DNA from: an uncultured Roseburia sp.
GTDB taxonomy: Bacteria; Bacillota; Clostridia; Lachnospirales; Lachnospiraceae
Length of the DNA: 64,000 nucleotides
Assembly (NCBI GenBank): GCA_910577925.1
Contig: CAJTOI010000011.1
Span: 36,177-100,176, forward strand
Reading direction: 5' to 3'
A program made the position numbers and the translations under genes. Positions 51,007 through 58,275 of the stretch are shown here, one piece after another (the stretch's first letter is position 1; each line of letters opens with the position of its first letter). The notes under the pieces were generated by a model. It did no database searches. It saw only the letters and a program-made list of their open reading frames with translations, and had not been told where the DNA came from.

Positions 51007-51309
51007 TTATATCTTAGATATTGTCATGAGCTGGTATATACCCATTAATTCACAGGTTTTATCAGATCTCAGTGTCATATTGCCAGTCGCGGAGTTGTAC
51101 ACATAATCTATGGTAATTGTGCCATCGGTGATGCGTCCTCTGGTATTAGTAATACCAATTAATGTATAAAATTTGGCATCGAAATTGATGTAAAATAATA
51201 TCAAAAAACCTCTTAATGATATAGAAAATTCTTTTGGCGTATCCTTTCCCAGGTGACCGCCTCTATTCGTTAGGCCATATGTTAAGCTGTTACTCAAATC
51301 GGTGTTTAA
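51007..51309 (-). other. Silent, inverted tail fibre C-terminal cassette
   Basis: An open frame on the minus strand of 100 codons with no start codon or ribosome site. It begins LNTDLSNSLTYGLTNRGGHL in the same frame as the fibre's LNTDL, continues FSISLRGFLILFYINFDAKF and ITDGTITIDYVYNSATGNMT and ends LMGIYQLMTISKI. Its stop codon (51007-51009) is directly next to the fibre stop (51004-51006). Inversion of 50482-51309 would fuse it to fibre residue 296 and give a 396-residue fibre with a different tip. The sequence is unrelated to the expressed tip apart from the joint and a GIYM-like motif. Confidence 0.8.
51295..51309 (-). repeat. Inverted repeat, right arm of the fibre switch
   Basis: CAAATCGGTGTTTAA on the plus strand, the reverse complement of 50482-50496. 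Confidence 0.85.
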
Positions 51310-51318
51310 TTAAAATCG

Positions 51319-51694
51319 TCTAACCATGCTGCATCCGCTGGAACTGCCACCAAAGCGACACAGGACGGGAATGGACGTAATATCGTAACTATTTATTTAA
51401 CGAAAAGTGATCGGCGTATATTTCATACACGGCCAGGCGAACTTTGCAAGTAATAAGACCGGATTGCGTCGGTTGGAATTGAAAAATAATAATGTAAATG
51501 GTTTGTTTGGAGGAACCCAGGCAGGGGCTTCAGGGAGCGGAAAAACGGATGTGCAGGTTGTCGGTATCAGCGGATCGACATTTGCAGCTAGAGAAAAAGG
51601 GAACAAATCATTTCTGATTTATTCCCCCAACAAAATTGCGGTACTGCTTTAAAATGGAACCGGTGCGTATATGTGCGCCATTCGTTTAAAATAA
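51319..51694 (+). pseudogene. Decayed second copy of the fibre C-terminal region
   Basis: The sequence matches the expressed fibre from about base 50554 to its stop: ATKATQDGNGRNIV, then a deletion of about 100 bases, then QANFASNKTGLRRLELKNNN, LFGGTQAGASGSGKTDVQVV, and in shifted frames QNCGTALK and AYMCAIRLK before a stop. It has no start, at least one frameshift, one internal deletion and a hairpin element (51594-51626) in place of about 18 bases. It is a dead tip cassette, evidence that several tips once lay here. Confidence 0.8.
51594..51626 (-). repeat. Second copy of the terminator-like hairpin element
   Basis: AAAAA then GGGAACAAA, a 10-base loop, and TTTATTCCC. It matches 20961-20993 at 26 of 28 stem-loop bases. 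Here it sits inside the decayed fibre cassette, where the parent sequence has unrelated bases, so it appears to have been inserted. Confidence 0.7.
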
Positions 51695-52106
51695 GTCTAA
51701 TGTAACATTTCCGGCGAGTCATTAAAACGCCTGGATTTGTGGCGACATTTGACAAGAGATGTCCATACATAAAGAATATTATGTAGTAAATGATATGAAT
51801 AAAAACGGAGAGAGCAGACACTTGGATTTTTGGGGAACGTCGTTGGAAACTTCATAAATTAGGCGAATGCAAGAAGAGCTGCGGAAAAATAGTGAATCGA
51901 AATCATATGAGATTTAAAAATTTTCATTAGTGACAGGTTATGGTTATTGTCTGGTATGGTATAAGAACCCACATATAAAGTGCGGGTTCTTATACTTATT
52001 TTTCCTATGAAAAGGTGAATATTTTCTTGGCCTGTTTGATTAAAAAACAGACATATGAAAAAGTGTTACAGGCAATACAGGCTTCCGGCTTCGATAGAAT
52101 CCCAAT
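51695..52106. other. Noncoding stretch after the tail module
   Basis: No gene can be supported here. The region is AT-rich with short frames broken by stops (for example WKLHKLGECKKSCGKIVNRN near 51840-51900). In particular no holin, endolysin, XkdW/XkdX-like or recombinase gene is visible. It holds one terminator-like hairpin (51961-52005). Confidence 0.6.
51961..52005 (+). terminator. Terminator-like hairpin beyond the fibre region
   Basis: ATAAGAACCCAC (51961-51972) pairs with GCGGGTTCTTAT (51982-51993) at 11 of 12 positions with a 9-base loop, followed by a T-rich run. It may end transcription of the tail operon. Confidence 0.6.
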
Positions 52107-52742
52107 TTATTCGGTAGATTGCTCGGCATTTCCTATATCAGAAGAATCTGCAGAGTTTATAATCTCTCCGGAATCAGCATTTATAAAATCTACATGAACA
52201 TTGTCTACTGGTGTTCCGTTGAAAATATTATACATTCCGCCATACATATAATAGGCAATAACGGAGAGCGATTCGTTCAAACCTAATTCGACGGAAGTGG
52301 TGGTTATCTTAAATTCTGTAAAATTATCATTTGCAACGATCTCCGTAAAATTTGGATAGTCCTCTGAACCAACCATATCAGACAGGCTGCTGTTAATATT
52401 GTTTGCCAAATCCTCCATCATTTCCTGATGCTGTATTTTACTCATGACATATGTGGCACTGCCGTCATCATTTAAGGTAATTGATTTATAGCCCTTTTCT
52501 TTTGCGATAGCATTTAAACCCTCTTGCGTGGTTTCACCCAAATAGTCAGCAGGAATTGTAAGTTCGACAGTAAGAAGATTTTTGTCAACGTCAACCTCGC
52601 CAATGACGTCTGGTTCGGAGGTACCTTCCTCGATGACAGATTTAGCAGTTTCATTGGAAGTATCGGCAGGGCTGTCGGTGTTTCCGCATGCAGAGAGTGT
52701 AAGCATGCAGACGAATAGTGATGTAATAATTTTCTTTTTCAT
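52107..52742 (-). CDS. Lipoprotein of unknown function
   Basis: A 211-residue protein with a lipoprotein signal peptide (KKKIITSLFVCMLTLSACG; lipobox LSAC, Cys19) and a Ser/Thr/Glu-rich linker. The main domain (NLLTVELTIPADYLGETTQE, GLNAIAKEKGYKSITLNDDG, FTEFKITTTSVELGLNESLS) is a beta/alpha fold found in small Firmicutes lipoproteins of unknown role. It should be attached to the outer face of the membrane. It is transcribed toward the tail module and has no partner gene. Confidence 0.8.
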   Translation of the reverse strand: MKKKIITSLFVCMLTLSACGNTDSPADTSNETAKSVIEEGTSEPDVIGEVDVDKNLLTVELTIPADYLGETTQEGLNAIAKEKGYKSITLNDDGSATYVMSKIQHQEMMEDLANNINSSLSDMVGSEDYPNFTEIVANDNFTEFKITTTSVELGLNESLSVIAYYMYGGMYNIFNGTPVDNVHVDFINADSGEIINSADSSDIGNAEQSTE

Positions 52743-52846
52743 AAGTATTTGACCTCTTAATTTCGTGATATTCTTTAGTTATAATTCTTAATGGGTAATA
52801 GAACAATCCATTTTTTAATAATAGGAAGACCGGCGTATTACGCACA

Positions 52847-52889
52847 AACCCCTGTAAACGCAGGGTATGCAAGCGCTTACAGGGGTTTT
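52847..52889 (-). terminator. Terminator downstream of tRNA-Ser
   Basis: AACCCCTGTAA (52847-52857) and TTACAGGGGTT (52877-52887) form a perfect 11-bp stem, extended by CGC/GCG. It ends the minus-strand tRNA-Ser transcript; the T run is better on the plus strand. Confidence 0.65.
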
Positions 52890-52894
52890 CCGAG

Positions 52895-52980
52895 CGGAGA
52901 CGGAGGGATTCGAACCCTCGTGCCCCGGAGGGCAAACGCATTTCGAGTGCGCCCCGTTATGACCACTTCGATACGTCTCC
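52895..52980 (-). tRNA. tRNA-Ser (anticodon CGA)
   Basis: An 86-base class II tRNA on the minus strand. The acceptor ends are GGAGAC and GTCTCC with discriminator G, the anticodon loop is CTCGAAA (CGA), the long variable arm includes TTGCCCTCCGGGGCA, and the T arm is GAGGG-TTCGAAT-CCCTC. Confidence 0.93.
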
Positions 52981-53111
52981 AAGTATATCAAATACTTGAT
53001 TAGTATATCATATTTTTGTCAATTTGCAAGAGAAAGATATACGGATTTCTGTGAGAATAATATTTTGGGCAGTATTTTGTCCGCTGTCCGGCTCTCGGCA
53101 GAAAGAAGCGG

Positions 53112-53140
53112 TTGTGATTCTCTGCAAAACATACTATACT
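53112..53140 (+). promoter_or_regulatory. Promoter of the ArsC/Spx-like gene
   Basis: TTGTGA (53112-53117) and TATACT (53135-53140) are 17 bases apart. Confidence 0.6.
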
Positions 53141-53184
53141 TAGTGGGACAGAAAACAGAATAAAAATATATGAGGTGACGGGAA

Positions 53185-53559
53185 ATGAGCGTATTATTTG
53201 TGGAATATCCGAAATGCAGTACGTGCCGGAAGGCAAAGGGCTGGCTGGATGCGCACGGCGTGGATTATGAGGAGAGGAATATTAAAGAGCAGAATCCTAC
53301 GGCAGAAGAGCTCGCGGCATGGCATGAGAAGAGCGGACTCGATATCAAACGTTTTTTCAATACGAGCGGGCTTGTCTATAAAGAAATGCATTTAAAAGAC
53401 CGGCTGCCGGAAATGACGCTGCAGGAAAAGTATGAGCTTCTGGCAGGCGACGGTATGCTTGTGAAGCGTCCGATTCTGGTGTCGGAGGAAACGGTTCTTT
53501 TGGGATTTAAGGAGGAGGACTGGGACAAAGCGATTGCAAAATACGGAAAAAAAGGGTAA
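53185..53559 (+). CDS. ArsC/Spx-like thioredoxin-fold protein
   Basis: A 124-residue protein with the redox motif C11-S-T-C14 in EYPKCSTCRKAKGWL, the ArsC signature block YEERNIKEQNPTAEEL and the late VKRPILVSEETVLLGF, which includes the family Arg. It belongs to the ArsC/Spx/YffB group. CxxC rather than CxxS and the missing Spx C-terminal features suggest a YffB/ArsC-like reductase; the true substrate is unknown. The phosphofructokinase gene follows about 50 bases later. Confidence 0.85.
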   Translation: MSVLFVEYPKCSTCRKAKGWLDAHGVDYEERNIKEQNPTAEELAAWHEKSGLDIKRFFNTSGLVYKEMHLKDRLPEMTLQEKYELLAGDGMLVKRPILVSEETVLLGFKEEDWDKAIAKYGKKG

Positions 53560-53607
53560 TATTTTAGATACACAGGAAGTTTGTTATGGAACAGGAGGGT
53601 ATGCAGG

Positions 53608-54681
53608 ATGAAGAGAATTGGTATGTTGACGAGCGGCGGAGACTGTCAGGCGCTGAATGCCGCGATGCGCGGAGTGGTAAAGGGGCTTTCCGGAAATGTG
53701 GACGGGCTTGAGGTTTACGGGTTTCTGAACGGTTACAAAGGTCTGATCTACGGAGATTACCGGCTTTTGACTTCGGCGGATTTTTCCGGGATTCTCACGA
53801 AGGGCGGAACGATTCTTGGCTCATCAAGACAGCCGTTTAAACAGATGCGCGTGCCGGACGAAAACGGTCTTGACAAGGTGGAGGCGATGAAGCACACCTA
53901 CTATAAACTGAATCTGAACTGCCTGGTGATTCTCGGCGGAAACGGAACCCAGAAGACCGCGAACCTTCTGCGGGAGGAAGGGTTAAATATCATTCATCTG
54001 CCGAAGACGATCGACAATGATATCTACGGAACCGATGTGACTTTTGGATTCCAGAGCGCCATTAATATCGCGACCGATGCGATCGACTGCATCCACACGA
54101 CGGCCGCATCCCACAACCGTGTATTTATCGTGGAGGTCATGGGACATAAAGTGGGATGGCTGACGCTGTATGCGGGCATTGCAGGCGGCGCCGACATTAT
54201 TCTGCTGCCGGAGATTCCCTATGATATAGAAAGCATTATTGCGGCGATTAACCAGAGGGCAAAGGCCGGAAAAGGATTTACGATACTGGCGGTTGCCGAG
54301 GGCGCGATTTCCAAAGAGGATGCGACGCTTTCCAAGAAGGAATACAAAGAGAAGCTCGCAAAGCGCAAATATCCGTCCGTGTCCTACGAGCTTGCAGACC
54401 AGATTTACAAGGCAAACGGGATGGAAGTGCGCGTCACGGTACCGGGACACACCCAGCGCGGCGGAAGCCCCTGCCCGTACGACAGAGTGCTCTGCACCAG
54501 ACTCGGATCGGCTGCGGCGAAAGCCATCATGGATGACGACTACGGTTATATGATCGGTATGGTAAACGGCAAGACAAAGCGGATCTCACTCGGAGAAGTG
54601 GCCGGTAAGCTTAAGACCGTAGACCCGGAGAGCCAGATGATCAAAGAAGCAAAGAGAACAGGAATCAGTTTCGGAGACTGA
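53608..54681 (+). CDS. pfkA: 6-phosphofructokinase, group III-like
   Basis: A 357-residue enzyme that phosphorylates fructose 6-phosphate to the 1,6-bisphosphate in glycolysis. Motifs are LTSGGDCQALNAAMRG (about 8-22), LGGNGTQKTANLL (109-121), LPKTIDNDIYGTD (131-143), MGHKVGWL and GHTQRGGSPCPYDR. In E. coli numbering it has Gly104 (ATP type) but Lys124 (as in pyrophosphate enzymes), and Asn where Asp103 normally binds magnesium. This mixed pattern fits the group III enzymes that include both ATP- and PPi-dependent members. The ATG at 53608 is nine bases after AGGAGG. Confidence 0.9.
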   Translation: MKRIGMLTSGGDCQALNAAMRGVVKGLSGNVDGLEVYGFLNGYKGLIYGDYRLLTSADFSGILTKGGTILGSSRQPFKQMRVPDENGLDKVEAMKHTYYKLNLNCLVILGGNGTQKTANLLREEGLNIIHLPKTIDNDIYGTDVTFGFQSAINIATDAIDCIHTTAASHNRVFIVEVMGHKVGWLTLYAGIAGGADIILLPEIPYDIESIIAAINQRAKAGKGFTILAVAEGAISKEDATLSKKEYKEKLAKRKYPSVSYELADQIYKANGMEVRVTVPGHTQRGGSPCPYDRVLCTRLGSAAAKAIMDDDYGYMIGMVNGKTKRISLGEVAGKLKTVDPESQMIKEAKRTGISFGD

Positions 54682-54706
54682 TGTCTTTATATAATGAGGT
54701 AACAGA

Positions 54707-56293
54707 GTGGCTTATCAGGCATTGTACCGAAAGTTCCGGCCGCAGGAATTTTCGGATGTAAAAGGGCAAGACCATATCGTCACGACCCTGAGAAATCAGA
54801 TTAAGGCGGACCGCATCGGCCACGCCTATCTGTTTTGCGGTACAAGAGGAACGGGAAAGACTACCATTGCCAAGATTTTTGCGAAGGCAGTGAACTGTGA
54901 GAGCCCGGCAGACGGCAGTCCCTGCGGGGAGTGCCCGACCTGCCGGGCAATTGCGTCGGGAGCGTCGATGAATGTGATCGAGATTGACGCCGCATCAAAC
55001 AACGGTGTGGATAATATCCGGCAGATTCGCGAGGAGGTGGAATACCGCCCGACCGAGGGAAAGTATAAAGTCTATATTATCGACGAGGTTCATATGCTTT
55101 CGATAGGAGCTTTTAACGCGCTGTTAAAGACGCTCGAGGAGCCGCCGTCTTATGTGATCTTTATTTTGGCGACGACGGAAGCGCACAAGATTCCGATCAC
55201 GATTCTCTCGCGCTGCCAGCGCTATGACTTCCGGCGGATTTCCATTGACACCATCGCGGCGAGACTGTCCGATCTGATGGAGCAGGAGCAGGTCGCGGTG
55301 GAAGAAAAAGCCATCCGCTATGTGGCGAAGGCGGGGGACGGATCGATGAGAGATGCGTTAAGTCTGCTCGACCAGTGCATTGCGTTTTATCTGGGACAGG
55401 AGCTGACCTACGATAAAGTGCTTGAGACGCTGGGAGCCGTAGATACCGAGGTGTTCAGCAAGCTTCTGCGCCGGATACTCGACAAAAATATCACGGGCGC
55501 GATTTCCACCGTGGATGATCTGGTGGTGGAGGGCCGCGAGCTGGGACAGTTTGTCAACGACTTCACCTGGTATCTGCGCAACTTGATGCTGGTGCAGAGC
55601 TCCGACGACATGGAAGATGTGCTCGATATCTCGACCGAGAATCTTGCCCTTCTGAAAGAGGAGGCCGGGATGGTGGACGCGGAAGTTCTGATGCGCTATA
55701 TCCGCATTTTCTCGGAGCTTGCCAGCCAGATAAAATATGCGGCGCAGAAGCGCATTCTGATCGAGATAGCGGTGATTAAGTTATGTAAACCTGAAATGGA
55801 AAAGGATTACACCTCGCTGATCGACCGGATTGACAGCCTTGAGAAGAAACTGGAAAAAGGAGCCGCGGTGATTGCGCAGCCGTCGACGGCGCCAAACGCC
55901 GCAGCCGCTTCGAGTGGTGCGGGCGGCGCTGCTTCAGTGAGGAAAACGGAACTGCCGAAGGCGATTCCGGAGGATATAAAGCAGGTGATCGCAAGCTGGA
56001 ACGGGATCATTTCCGGTCTTACGGGTCTGACAAAGACATATCTGAAAAAAGCGATTAAGTCACTGGGACCGGACGATTCCCTGCTTTTGGTGTTTGACGA
56101 TGCGAACGCATTCAGCTACGTTGACGAGAACCGCTCGGGCTGCAGGGATGCTTTAAAGGCAGCCGTCGCGGAACGGCTTGAAAAAGAGATCGAGATTCAG
56201 GTAAAGTTAAACGACACCGGGCAGCCGGGGGAAGAGATTTATCCGGACCTGGGACAGCTCATTCAGATGGATATAGAAGAGGAGGATTTCTAA
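54707..56293 (+). CDS. dnaX: DNA polymerase III subunit gamma/tau
   Basis: A 528-residue clamp-loader ATPase. Walker A GTRGTGKT is at residues 45-52, the zinc site cysteines are C64, C73, C76 and C79, Walker B is YIIDEVHML, and the SRC motif is in LSRCQRYDFRR. Domain III and an Ala/Gly-rich linker follow (about 390-415), then a C-terminal domain. It starts at GTG 54707 with GAGGTAA upstream. ybaB and recR follow, the standard Firmicutes order, but a DUF6062 gene on the other strand separates ybaB from recR. I saw no clear A-AAA-AAG frameshift site for a separate gamma form. Confidence 0.95.
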   Translation: MAYQALYRKFRPQEFSDVKGQDHIVTTLRNQIKADRIGHAYLFCGTRGTGKTTIAKIFAKAVNCESPADGSPCGECPTCRAIASGASMNVIEIDAASNNGVDNIRQIREEVEYRPTEGKYKVYIIDEVHMLSIGAFNALLKTLEEPPSYVIFILATTEAHKIPITILSRCQRYDFRRISIDTIAARLSDLMEQEQVAVEEKAIRYVAKAGDGSMRDALSLLDQCIAFYLGQELTYDKVLETLGAVDTEVFSKLLRRILDKNITGAISTVDDLVVEGRELGQFVNDFTWYLRNLMLVQSSDDMEDVLDISTENLALLKEEAGMVDAEVLMRYIRIFSELASQIKYAAQKRILIEIAVIKLCKPEMEKDYTSLIDRIDSLEKKLEKGAAVIAQPSTAPNAAAASSGAGGAASVRKTELPKAIPEDIKQVIASWNGIISGLTGLTKTYLKKAIKSLGPDDSLLLVFDDANAFSYVDENRSGCRDALKAAVAERLEKEIEIQVKLNDTGQPGEEIYPDLGQLIQMDIEEEDF

Positions 56294-56294
56294 A

Positions 56295-56645
56295 ATGGCA
56301 AAAAGAGGAGGATTTCCGGGCGGTATGCCGGGGAACATGAATAACCTGATGAAGCAGGCGCAGAAGATGCAGCGCCAGATGGAAGAGGCGCAGAAGGAGC
56401 TCGAGGAGAAAGAGGTGACGGCCTCTGCGGGAGGAGGAGCCGTGGAGGTGACGGTATCCGGAAAGCATGAAGTGACAAAGGTAAAGCTCTCGGAGGAGGT
56501 TGTGGACCCCGAAGACATCGAGATGCTCGAAGATCTGATCATGGCGGCGACCAACGAAGCGTTCCGTCAACTCGACGAGATTTCGGCGGATTCCATGTCG
56601 AAGATTACCGGAGGCATGAGCGGACTCGGCGGACTGCCGTTTTAG
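56295..56645 (+). CDS. Nucleoid-associated protein YbaB/EbfC
   Basis: A 116-residue DNA-binding protein of the YbaB/EbfC family (MNNLMKQAQKMQRQMEEAQK, VEVTVSGKHEVTKVKLSEEV, DLIMAATNEAF). It starts two bases after the dnaX stop and is usually co-transcribed with dnaX and recR. It forms dimers that bind DNA with little sequence preference. Confidence 0.94.
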   Translation: MAKRGGFPGGMPGNMNNLMKQAQKMQRQMEEAQKELEEKEVTASAGGGAVEVTVSGKHEVTKVKLSEEVVDPEDIEMLEDLIMAATNEAFRQLDEISADSMSKITGGMSGLGGLPF

Positions 56646-56652
56646 GACACAT

Positions 56653-56681
56653 AAAAAAGTGCCGCATTGCGGCGCTTTTTT
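56653..56681. terminator. Bidirectional terminator between ybaB and the DUF6062 gene
   Basis: AAAAAAGTGCCGC (56653-56665) and GCGGCGCTTTTTT (56669-56681) pair (one G-T in the stem) with a 3-base loop. A and T runs on both sides serve the two convergent genes. Confidence 0.8.
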
Positions 56682-57450
56682 ACAGTTTCGCCTTAAACAC
56701 TTCATCCGCCGGATATCCGCCGGCGCACTTCTGCATCGCGCGCTGAATGCTGTCCGCCGAATTTCCCCAATCCTTGTCTTTGTTTCGGTAATCGTTTTTT
56801 TCTACAAACCAGGAGACTTCCTCCTGCAGCCGGGACAGATTGTCCCGCATCATTGAAAATGCGTTCGGATAAAAAGATTTTTTCTCTTCATCGGTAAGCT
56901 TATCTTCCGCAACTTCAATCAAATCTCCGAAATGAGGCAGGCAAAAGCCCTTACTCTGCTCAAAAAGACTCCGAAATTCTTCATTTTTCTTATACAGATC
57001 AAAAAACGTGTCGAGGTAGCGGCCGTATATCTGACGGAAATGGTCGCAGACATAACAGTCGGCGGTCTTTTTTGCAATCCATGCGCCGAGCGGTGTTTTC
57101 GGAGCCGAGTCTTTCGCGGCGTCGGTGTGCCGCATGCGTTTGAGAAGGCTGGACTTGCCGGGGGCAAAAGCGTTCAGTTCCTCTCCGAGTTCCTGATTTA
57201 ATTTGCGCAGATGCGTGGACAAAATCAGAGCGTTACCGAGGCGGTTGCCGTAGTCGTACATCATTTTATAGTGATGGCGGCAGAAGCCGATGGCGTCGGT
57301 TTTCTCGCGGATATCATCTTCCATATAGGCGGAGCCCAGAATAAATGAGACGGCGTGCTGCTCGGCTTCCCGCTCCAGATAGCAGAAAGGACACTCGTCT
57401 TTGGCGTGAAGGGCGTTCATCAGCGGAATTGTAGCAATATTTTCTTTCAT
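56680..57450 (-). CDS. DUF6062 family protein
   Basis: A 256-residue soluble protein with three Cys-based motifs that may bind metal: DECPFCYLEREAEQH, IGFCRHHYKMMYDYG, ADCYVCDHF and FCLPHFGDL. The blocks are those I know as DUF6062, a Clostridial family of unknown function. GGAGG precedes the ATG at 57450. It sits on the opposite strand between ybaB and recR, breaking the usual operon. Confidence 0.8.
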   Translation of the reverse strand: MKENIATIPLMNALHAKDECPFCYLEREAEQHAVSFILGSAYMEDDIREKTDAIGFCRHHYKMMYDYGNRLGNALILSTHLRKLNQELGEELNAFAPGKSSLLKRMRHTDAAKDSAPKTPLGAWIAKKTADCYVCDHFRQIYGRYLDTFFDLYKKNEEFRSLFEQSKGFCLPHFGDLIEVAEDKLTDEEKKSFYPNAFSMMRDNLSRLQEEVSWFVEKNDYRNKDKDWGNSADSIQRAMQKCAGGYPADEVFKAKL

Positions 57451-57635
57451 GGCTGTCCTCCGTTTTCGGTATTTGCGGTTATAATAAAAGTATAGCACGG
57501 GGATGCTCGGAACGCAAAAAAAGAAAACTGCCTTGTAAAAACCTGCGTTATCAAGTAATATAGTAACGGCAGGAAAACAACAGCGGCGATAAGTCGTTTG
57601 TCGTCTCAAAATCAGCTGCGGCATGGAGGCAGAAC

Positions 57636-58232
57636 ATGGAATACTACAGCAGGCAGATCAGCAAATTAATACAGGAACTGTCATCGCTTCCGGGCATCGG
57701 GACGAAATCCGCCCAGCGCCTGGCCTTTCATATTCTGAATATGCCGACAGAGCAGGTGGAGGCGCTCTCGGCTGCGATTGTCGATGCGAAGCGAAATGTC
57801 TGTTACTGCAGGGAGTGTTTTACGCTGACGGACGAGGAACTCTGCCCCATCTGCAGGGACGCATCCAGAAACCACAGGCTGATTATGGTAGTCGAGAACA
57901 CCAGAGATCTGGCCGCCTACGAGAAGACGGCAAAGTATGAGGGTGTTTACCATGTGCTGCACGGAGCGATATCGCCGATGCTTGGGATCGGGCCGAACGA
58001 TATCCGGCTCAAAGAATTGATGCAGCGGCTGCAGCAGGAGGTGGAAGAGGTTATTATCGCCACAAATTCCAGCCTCGAAGGTGAGACTACGGCGATGTAT
58101 ATCAGCAAATTAATCAAACCCACAGGGATAAAGGTGACGCGGATTGCCAGCGGAGTGCCTGTGGGCGGCGATTTGGAATATATTGATGAGGTTACGCTGC
58201 TGCGTGCGCTGGAGGGACGCACGGAATTGTAA
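57636..58232 (+). CDS. recR: Recombination protein RecR
   Basis: A 198-residue protein of the RecFOR pathway, which loads RecA at gapped DNA. The N-terminal helix-hairpin-helix (SSLPGIGTKSAQRLAFHIL), the zinc finger with C58, C61, C70 and C73, and the Toprim domain (LIMVVENTRDLAAYEKT, ATNSSLEGETTAMYI) are all present. GAGG precedes the ATG. Confidence 0.95.
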   Translation: MEYYSRQISKLIQELSSLPGIGTKSAQRLAFHILNMPTEQVEALSAAIVDAKRNVCYCRECFTLTDEELCPICRDASRNHRLIMVVENTRDLAAYEKTAKYEGVYHVLHGAISPMLGIGPNDIRLKELMQRLQQEVEEVIIATNSSLEGETTAMYISKLIKPTGIKVTRIASGVPVGGDLEYIDEVTLLRALEGRTEL

Positions 58233-58275
58233 TCAGGGGGCTGCTGCGGCAGAAGATAAAAGAAAGGAAACCAAT

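Noticed and set aside
52015..52197. Plus-strand frame beginning NIFLACLIKKQTYEKVLQAI
   Set aside because: It overlaps the 3' end of the lipoprotein gene on the other strand, has no good start or ribosome site, and matches no family I know.
52868..52881. TGCAAGCGCTTACA, a cre-like sequence
   Set aside because: It is part of the loop and stem of the terminator behind tRNA-Ser, so the match is best explained by the hairpin.
52895..52980. tRNA-Ser as integration site of the tail module
   Set aside because: No integrase is present and I found no repeat of the tRNA 3' end on the far side of the module.
55800..55940. Possible dnaX frameshift site for a gamma subunit
   Set aside because: No A-AAA-AAG heptamer in phase with a following hairpin; the A-rich runs here are out of phase or interrupted by G.
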